Position numbers and translations under genes: made by a program | From: a sulfur-oxidizing endosymbiont of Gigantopelta aegis | GTDB taxonomy: Bacteria; Pseudomonadota; Gammaproteobacteria; GRL18 | Direction: 5' to 3' | Assembly (NCBI RefSeq): GCF_016097415.1 | Contig: NZ_JAEHGE010000001.1 | Span: 3,607,213 to 3,671,212 of the forward strand | DNA length: 64,000 bases | Shown here: one piece after another, positions 57,951 through 64,000 of the stretch | How the letters are laid out: each line of letters opens with the position of its first letter | How positions within the stretch are numbered: position 1 is the first letter of the stretch | The notes under the pieces: generated by a model | What the model saw: only the letters and a program-made list of their open reading frames with translations | Databases searched by the model: none | Told to the model about the DNA's origin: nothing

Positions 57951-59774
57951 TTAGAGGTTGCTGGGGTGTTTAACTAAAAACGAACCAATGGCCAAATAAT
58001 CTAAGTTACCTTGCAGAAATGCTCGAATGGCATCAAATGGCGTGCAAACAATGGGTTCTTCATGCATATTAAAGCTGGTGTTAATCAAGCTGGAAATGCC
58101 ACTGAGTTTTTCGTATTCTTTGAGAATATCGTAATAACCTGGATTAACCTCACGGCGTATCAGTTGTGGTCTTGCGGTGCCGTCAACATGCACAGCAGCC
58201 GGGCAGTCACGCTTCATTTCGTCGGTGCAATCAAAGGTGATGGTCATAAATTCGGCAGCGTGTTCGGCGCCTTTGATATTGATGAAGTATTTCTCTCTGG
58301 CTTCATAGAGTGTCACGGGAGCAAAGGGCATAAATTCTGTTCGCCCTAGGCGTTTGTTGAGCCATTGATTGACTTCTGGCTCACGGGCATGGTACATGAT
58401 GGAACGATTGCCTAATGCTCTAGGACCATATTCCATGCGGCCATCAAAGCGAGCCACTACTTTGCCATTGTGAATGAGTTTGGCAACTTCAGCGGCATAG
58501 TTTTCCGGTTGTGTGAAGCTCAGATTCTCATTAGCAAGCTCTTTTTTAATCTCATCATCAGAGAAGTCAGGGCCAAAATAGGCATTGCTAATTGAGGGCT
58601 TGGTTTCTTGAGTATGTGAATGATACAAGGCCGCACCGGTGCCACAACCGCCATCACCCATATTAGGGTAGACAAAAATTTCTTTTACTGCGTCTATTTC
58701 AAAAATACGTTGGTTTAGTTTCACATTTGCTGTAACGCCGCCGGATAAGACGACTTTATTGATGCCGGTTTTTTCGACCCAATATTTGACGAATTTAACG
58801 GCTACTTTTTCTAGCACATCCTGGTAAGCGGCGGCGACATCAATTTTAGGGAAATGTGAGGCAAGATAGCGTGAGAAATAGATATTATTGGATTCGTAGA
58901 TGTTAAAGTCACCAGAATCTTGGTCGATACGACTGAGTAATATGTTGCTGAGGATTTCTGGATCGCCATAAGATGCAAGGCCAACGATTTTTCCTTCGTG
59001 CCGTCCAGGCTTATAACCCAAGCTAGAAGTGACGTGTTCATAAAGTGTGCCCAGTGAGTTAGGGTATTTGACGCCATGTAAGCGTTTGATTTTGCCATTT
59101 TTGGCTTCGCTGACAGAACCAGCCAAGCCAGTACCATAGCCATCCAGCGTGATACATAAGGCTTCGTCAAAACCACTGGTGTAAAAACTATTAGCTGCAT
59201 GGGATAAGTGGTGATCCATGCGTTTTAATTTATCTTTTAAGCCTAGTTGTTCTAAGCCATCTTCAAGTTCATTTTGCCATTTTTTAAAGGAGGCAACGGC
59301 GGTGTCAGCCCAGGCTTGAGAGCCTTTTATTGCGGCCTTATTGGAGATGGCCGATTGACTACCAGCTAAATTATAAAAAGTATTGTAAAGAAAGCCCTTT
59401 TCAACTTTTTCGTTGGGTAGGTTTAAACCATGGATATGTTCATGGCGCTTAGGAATTTTTTTCTCCGCCTCGGCGAGCATTTTTTTTAAGTTGCTGCTTT
59501 TGAATTGTTTTAAAAAGGCTTTTTCATCATCAAGGTTTTTCTCGATGAGCTTGGCCTCCTGGTGATCTTCCATAAAGGGATAGACGACCATGTCAATGTC
59601 TTCAATTTTGGTGTTGGTATATTCTAGGGCTTTTTCAATGGCGTGGAGAGGGAAGCCGTCTTGTTGTTTGCTCCGCGTAAAACGTTCTTCACCGGCAGCA
59701 AATAAAATTACCCCATCTTCAACGATAGAAACATTGGTATCTTTATCTAGAGGGGATATTCCTAACACTTTCAT
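57951..59774 (-). CDS. Carbamoyltransferase, NodU/CmcH family
   Basis: The 607-residue protein has the N-terminal Kae1-like domain (GVILFAAGEERFTRSKQQDG, MDHHLSHAANSFYTSGFDEA LCITLDGYGTG, GLASYGDPE) and the C-terminal YrdC-like domain (FDGRMEYGPRALGNRSIMYHA, INTSFNMHEEPIVCTPFDAI). It transfers a carbamoyl group to a hydroxyl of a sugar or small molecule. The usual HDSS near the N-terminus is replaced by DKDTNVSI. It starts 1 bp after the deacetylase stop; the two form an operon. Confidence 0.9.
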   Translation of the reverse strand: MKVLGISPLDKDTNVSIVEDGVILFAAGEERFTRSKQQDGFPLHAIEKALEYTNTKIEDIDMVVYPFMEDHQEAKLIEKNLDDEKAFLKQFKSSNLKKMLAEAEKKIPKRHEHIHGLNLPNEKVEKGFLYNTFYNLAGSQSAISNKAAIKGSQAWADTAVASFKKWQNELEDGLEQLGLKDKLKRMDHHLSHAANSFYTSGFDEALCITLDGYGTGLAGSVSEAKNGKIKRLHGVKYPNSLGTLYEHVTSSLGYKPGRHEGKIVGLASYGDPEILSNILLSRIDQDSGDFNIYESNNIYFSRYLASHFPKIDVAAAYQDVLEKVAVKFVKYWVEKTGINKVVLSGGVTANVKLNQRIFEIDAVKEIFVYPNMGDGGCGTGAALYHSHTQETKPSISNAYFGPDFSDDEIKKELANENLSFTQPENYAAEVAKLIHNGKVVARFDGRMEYGPRALGNRSIMYHAREPEVNQWLNKRLGRTEFMPFAPVTLYEAREKYFINIKGAEHAAEFMTITFDCTDEMKRDCPAAVHVDGTARPQLIRREVNPGYYDILKEYEKLSGISSLINTSFNMHEEPIVCTPFDAIRAFLQGNLDYLAIGSFLVKHPSNL

Positions 59775-60776
59775 TTACAAGGTCTCCGTTTTTTGTTCAA
59801 GCATTTGTTTAAGTTGTGTGGGTGTGGAAGCGCTGCCATTTAATTCTTTAAAGAAAAAGTCAAAAAAGTAGCGAAAAGAATCTAAGAATGCGTTGAGTTC
59901 TTTTTGATTCTTTGTGTAATCTGTCATGCCCGGAACCACACTGGGGCTATGAAAATTCCAAGTGAAGGTTCTTACACCCTTATTATAAAGGAATTTTGTT
60001 AATTTTATATGTTCGTCTGTACTATAGCCTTCAGGTGAGAGCATTAATCGATCGACAATGTTCAAACGGGATAAAATGCCACGTGCCTTGATGACGTTTA
60101 AATGACCGGCTAGATTGTAGAGGTTTTTCGAGAGTGAGCCAGCAGAGCCAACAAAGGCACCACTTAAAGGGATTTCGAGCATTTGATTGTCAGGGCCAAA
60201 CCAAAAGGGATCGGACGATGCATCACTGAAATCAGGGCCACCGTCAGCATGATAGTCGTAGGATGTGCAAATGGATAGATCAATATCAAAGCCCAGTTCG
60301 GCCATTATTGCAGTCGTATTCTCTTTGACCCCATACCGACCCGCCTTGTAAATGGTGGGTGAAAAGTCAAAGACGGCCTGAATTTGTTCTTTGAGATTTT
60401 TAAGCTTTGCAAACTCAAGTGCTCGACTTAGATTGCCCGGGTACATATTGCTGATCGTGAGGGCTTCTTCAAAGGGTGGATTGACCCAGGGGTGAAGGTG
60501 CGCACCAATTTCACAATTGTCTTTTTGATAGATGTCAAGTAATGGTTCATAGCCAGCAGCTTGGCTAGCGATAGGATAATCGATGACATAGCAGGGTTTT
60601 ATCTGATATTCATCAAAGATATCTTGAACAAGATGAATTTTTTCCATCGCGGTGACAGAGTTAGCATGTTTGTCAGGGGGGGAAGACCAGTCAAATTCTT
60701 CTTCAGTATCGATCACAATGATCAGTTGTGGTACTGTTTCTCGAGGTAAATTAATTGGCGGATGATAATTAAGCAT
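59775..60776 (-). CDS. Polysaccharide deacetylase (WalW-like)
   Basis: The 333-residue protein has the NodB-fold start TVPQLIIVIDTEEEFDWSSP, HLHPWVNPPFEE for metal binding, YKAGRYGVKENTTAIMAELG and WNFHSPSVVPGMTDYT. WalW-type proteins occur in exopolysaccharide loci. Together with the adjoining carbamoyltransferase it suggests trimming and carbamoylation of a glycan. It is upstream of the carbamoyltransferase in the operon. Confidence 0.85.
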   Translation of the reverse strand: MLNYHPPINLPRETVPQLIIVIDTEEEFDWSSPPDKHANSVTAMEKIHLVQDIFDEYQIKPCYVIDYPIASQAAGYEPLLDIYQKDNCEIGAHLHPWVNPPFEEALTISNMYPGNLSRALEFAKLKNLKEQIQAVFDFSPTIYKAGRYGVKENTTAIMAELGFDIDLSICTSYDYHADGGPDFSDASSDPFWFGPDNQMLEIPLSGAFVGSAGSLSKNLYNLAGHLNVIKARGILSRLNIVDRLMLSPEGYSTDEHIKLTKFLYNKGVRTFTWNFHSPSVVPGMTDYTKNQKELNAFLDSFRYFFDFFFKELNGSASTPTQLKQMLEQKTETL

Positions 60777-60909
60777 AGTTAATTGTAGTGTGATAAATGG
60801 ATATTTTTATTGTTGGTCATAGTTTTTTTATAATGTTCTGGTTGATAACTTTAACTGCTATTGTTTTTGCATACAAGGTGTAAAATAAATAGAGCGAGAA
60901 AGTAGACCC

Positions 60910-61248
60910 TTATTTTATTGTTTTTGATAAATGATTTATCCAACGTTGTTTTTCCCACTCCTTAATAAGTTTCTCTGTTCTGTCTTTTAGTGGAAGGGCT
61001 GTGATGTTTTTATAATATAAAGTTTTATTTAAATCGCTAAAATAAACATCGAGTGTCTCCATATTTAATACTGTAAAATTATGTTGTTTTTCAACCATAC
61101 CAATGCTTGATGGGCGATTAATGTTTCCAGTATATAGAAAAACAAATTGTTTATTTGATGATGTTTTACGAGGACTTGTATCACCTAATATCGACATAAT
61201 AAGGCCATAATAATCGGATAGTCCGATAGGAGTGTTTACTGTTATGTT
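60910..61248 (-). pseudogene. Unrecognised gene, C-terminal remnant cut by IS66 copy 2
   Basis: The minus-strand frame gives NITVNTPIGLSDYYGLIMSI, FVFLYTGNINRPSSIGMVEK, HNFTVLNMETLDVYFSDLNK and ends KEWEKQRWINHLSKTIK. Its first residues come from the IS66 end, so the true N-terminus is missing. No family recognised; the YTGNINRPSS and ETLDVYFSDL parts look like a globular domain end. It lies just upstream of the deacetylase. Confidence 0.55.
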
Positions 61249-61536
61249 GTATACGTCAAAACTTCCCACGTTGACGTATCATTCCACTTTATTTAAAGGC
61301 TGAATTTTTTCAGTCAAATTCCATGGCAACAATTGCTCTAAAGCCTCATCATCATAATGCCTGCCCAGCTTAGGTAACTCAGTCAGAATGTGTGTTAAAA
61401 AGGCAAAGGGCTCTAGGTTGTTTGCTTTCGCTGTTTGCACGATTGAATATAAAATAGCACTGGCCTCAGCACCACGAGGATTTTGGTTCATGACCCAGTT
61501 TTTGCGCCCAATCACAAAGGGTTTGATCCGCCGCTC

Positions 61537-63055
61537 TGATGTGTCAACACTTTTCCGGACAGTTTTCTAAATATTTTTTTGGCTGTTTCAAGTGATTTTT
61601 GTCATTTTGTATTTCCTATCATTTTAGTTTCTCATGTTAACTTTAAACAGATGAAGAGAAAGGGCTTTGCCCTCTGGAACGATAGAGCCGTTCCATTCAC
61701 CCAAGGTATTTTCACAACGGTAATGATCCTGTTACAATATCTTCACGGCACAGGCTGAGGAGCCGATGGCCGTCAACGGTAATGGGCGGCATTTATGTCG
61801 CCTTTTACCCCTCTTCAATCAATCGATTTAAGCTATTTCCTGCTGTATTTCATAATCGACTGGTGACAAATAATCATTAGCCGAATGAAGTCGCTCCCGA
61901 TTATAAAATACCTCAATATATTCAAATATTGCCTGCTTTGCTTCTACTCTGGTTTTGAATCGACAATGGTGCGTCAATTCAGTTTTCAAACTATGAAAGA
62001 AGCTCTCTGATACAGCATTGTCCCAGCAATTTCCTTTGCGGCTCATAGACTGAATTATGTTATGATCCGACAATATTTTTCTATGACTATCAGATGCATA
62101 TTGGCTACCTCGGTCAGTATGCCAAAGCAATCCATCCATTGGTTTACGCTTCCATATGGCCATCAGTAAAGCATCATTGACTAGCTTGGCTTTCATTCGC
62201 TCATCCATCGACCAGCCAACAATTTGCCTAGAGAATAAGTCAATGACAACCGCTAAATATAACCAGCCTTCCTTGGTGGCAATATAGGTAATATCACCCA
62301 CATAGTAGCGATCAGGTTGAGAGACAGTAAACTCTCTTTCCAGTAAATTTGGAGATATACGCTTATTATGCTTGGAATTAGTCGTCGCTTTAAAGCGTCT
62401 CTTCGTTTTACAAAACAAACCGGCTTTTTTCATTAATCGACCAATTCTCCGGCGGCTTATATGAACGCCTTTTTCAGCCAGTTTTCTTTTAAGACGACGG
62501 GTTCCATAAGTCTTGCGACTGTCTTCAAACAGTTTTTTAGCTGCTCAGTAAGCGCTTCATTTTCTTTCTCTCTATCCGTTTTAGGAGAGCTAACCCAATC
62601 ATAATAGCAACTACGGGAAACATCCATAAAACGGCACAGAATCGTTACCGGGTAATCTTTAGCCTGATCAGTTATCCATGCGTACTTCACAAAGTTTCCC
62701 TTGCAAAGTACGCTGTGGCCTTTTTAATAAATCACGCTCCTGAATCACTTTTGCCAATTCTTTTTTCAGACGTTTTACTTCATCATAATGTGTGTTCATC
62801 ACTTCTATTGGCTACCGTCTTCACCGGTTTGGAATATTTACTGATCCAGGTATGTAGAGTATTTACATTAACACCTAGCTCCCTGGCAGTCTGAGAAACG
62901 GGTTGATCCGTCTCATTAGCTAATTTGACAGCTGATTCTTTAAATTCTGATGTATAGCTTTTATTCGGTTTTTTTGTTTGATCATTCATTTTAGGTCACA
63001 CTTTTTATCTTTTAGTTATTTTAAGTTGTGTGTCCGGTTAAGTATAGCCACATTA
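61537..63055 (-). mobile_element. IS3-family element, copy F, full length (1519 bp)
   Basis: Ends as in copy A (TGATGTGTCAACAC at 61537; TATAGCCACATTA ending 63055), with the 3-bp direct repeat CTC at 61534-61536 and 63056-63058. Same length as copy A. Inserted in tnpC of IS66 copy 2, so the IS3 arrived after the IS66. Confidence 0.95.
61828..62989 (-). pseudogene. IS3-family OrfA and OrfB, frameshifted (copy F)
   Basis: OrfA (62783-62989) is broken after NRSDEHTL by changes in CATAATGTGTGTT. OrfB is in two pieces: 62690-62457 (KYAWITD to [13 protein letters not shown]) and 62433-61828 ([14 protein letters not shown] to YEIQQEIA). Here the sequence around CTTAAAAGAAAACTGG looks native, which exposes the upstream A-run shift that copy A hides by a compensating extra A. 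Confidence 0.85.
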
Positions 63056-64000
63056 CTCTGCCATATTATTATCAATCTGGAGGTTGCCCTCTTCAAGATA
63101 GACAGTCAGATACTTCCATTGATTGATCACATAACGAATAGCGACACCCAACTTACTGTCTTTTGTTGTTTTAGTCACTTTATCATCACACCACTTTTTA
63201 AAGTCATCCAGTAGTGGTTTGCTTTTTTTTCCTGACGGATCAGGTAACGTTGTTCAGCATTGAGCGGTTTGATTTGTTTTTCAATCGCATACAATTTAGC
63301 AATTTTACTGATCGCCATTTGTACCATGCCAGGCTTTTTCTGACTGTTCTTGGGTAATGCTTTTAAGGCATCATGGAACTTGCGACGAGCATGTGCCATG
63401 CAGCCTAATAAAGTGACTTCACTGTTCTCATTTTCGAATATATGATAACCGGGAAAGCCATCCGTTTGCAGGTAACCTGAAAACCCCGTTAAAAAGGTTT
63501 TGGCATGTTGGCCTGCACGAGTAGGCTGATACTCATACAAAACAATGGGACACTTGGAATGATAGCCGCCACTTTGATAGAGCCACATATAAGATTTAGG
63601 GCAATTCTCACGTCCATCATGGATCACTCGCATCGTTGTTTCATCGGCCTGGATGATTTTCTGCCTAATGAGATAATACAACAACCGATTATAAAAGGGT
63701 TTGAGTAATTCAGCTGATTTAAGCACCCAGTTGGACATACTGGCTCTGGAAAGTGTTATCTTATAGCGTTTAAATATCGCTTCCTGTCGATAGAGAGGCA
63801 AGCTGTCTAGGAATTTAGAAACAATGATATAGGCCAGCAGGCTGGGTGATGCAAAACTTCTAGGAATGGGCTGTGCAGGCTTAGGAGCAGTTTTAACGCC
63901 TTCCTCACAAGCACGACAGGCATATTTAACCTGAACATGTTCTACAACATATACCTGAGCAGGAACAATTTCCAGTTGCTCTGAGGTCTCTTCACCAATT

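Larger units (their letters stand above)
61249..64000 (-). mobile_element. IS66-family element, copy 2, interrupted by IS3 copy F (runs off the window)
   Basis: The right end GTATACGTCAAAACTTCCCA at 61249 matches the IS66 at 27486-29878. tnpC sequence follows on the minus strand, split at 61537-63055 by an IS3 element, and continues to the end of the window. The left end, tnpA and tnpB are outside. Without the IS3, the copy is nearly identical to the first. Confidence 0.95.
61279..64000 (-). pseudogene. tnpC: IS66 TnpC, split by copy F and frameshifted
   Basis: The C-terminal part (61279-61536) reads IGRKNWVMNQNPRGAEASAI to the normal end. The upstream part (63059-64000) covers the N-terminal zinc region and catalytic core (QADETTMRV, LQTDGFPGY, MAHARRKFHDAL). 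An A-run near 63222 has 8 A instead of 6 and shifts the frame to KKANHYWMTLKSGVMIK, so it is broken twice. Confidence 0.9.

Noticed and set aside
58011..58349. Plus-strand frame inside the carbamoyltransferase gene
   Set aside because: Antisense shadow of conserved coding sequence.

Overview
The window is a chromosomal segment of a gammaproteobacterium. The evidence is the order cysE-iscR-iscS-iscU-iscA-hscB-hscA-fdx-iscX followed by rlmN-pilF-rodZ-hisS-yfgM-bamB-der, plus cmoA/cmoB, rimO and a proteobacterial-type gshA. Base composition is moderately AT-rich. Species cannot be assigned from this sequence alone. I see no rRNA, tRNA or CRISPR array.

Region 1 (1-18.4 kb) is conserved housekeeping sequence: the N-terminal part of suhB (minus strand), a trmJ gene split by an IS3-family element, cysE, the complete ISC iron-sulfur cluster operon with a probable IscR-controlled promoter, then genes for RNA modification, pilus assembly, cell shape, histidyl-tRNA synthesis and outer-membrane assembly. 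ispG, often present between rodZ and hisS, is missing there.

Region 2 (18.4-47.3 kb) mixes ordinary genes with mobile DNA. The ordinary genes are a cyclic-nucleotide-binding protein, a small cytochrome c, rimO, cmoA, cmoB, a minimal SET-domain protein, a ClC channel, an FKBP isomerase, an MsrAB fusion, a two-component system, a metallo-beta-lactamase-fold protein, a crotonase, a DUF2066 protein, a PerM-like permease, gshA and a thioredoxin. The mobile DNA includes an IS-in-transposase nest, an IS66 element that splits a chemoreceptor gene with a perfect 8-bp target duplication, an IS1595-family element also with a perfect 8-bp duplication, and several palindromic intergenic repeats, two of them nested.

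Region 3 (47.3-64 kb) is a decaying surface-polysaccharide locus cut into modules by four further copies of the same IS3-family element. It holds remnants of an O-antigen polymerase and a flippase, an intact PglA/PglC/PglD-like glycan operon ending in a MaoC-type hydratase, two N-terminal stumps of a PglE-like aminotransferase, Uma2-family genes, a carbamoyltransferase paired with a polysaccharide deacetylase, and a second IS66 copy that itself carries an IS3 insertion.

Six copies of one IS3-family element (about 1519 bp when full length) were found. Comparing copies gave the exact ends, 3-bp target duplications for three of them, and the same A-run anomalies in the transposase frames of all or nearly all copies. 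These could be real decay, recoding, or unpolished sequencing errors in repeats. The most interesting leads are that shared frame anomaly, the PglD-MaoC pairing, a pair of paralogous small exported proteins with a CYKPxKPL motif, and the nested palindromic repeats.
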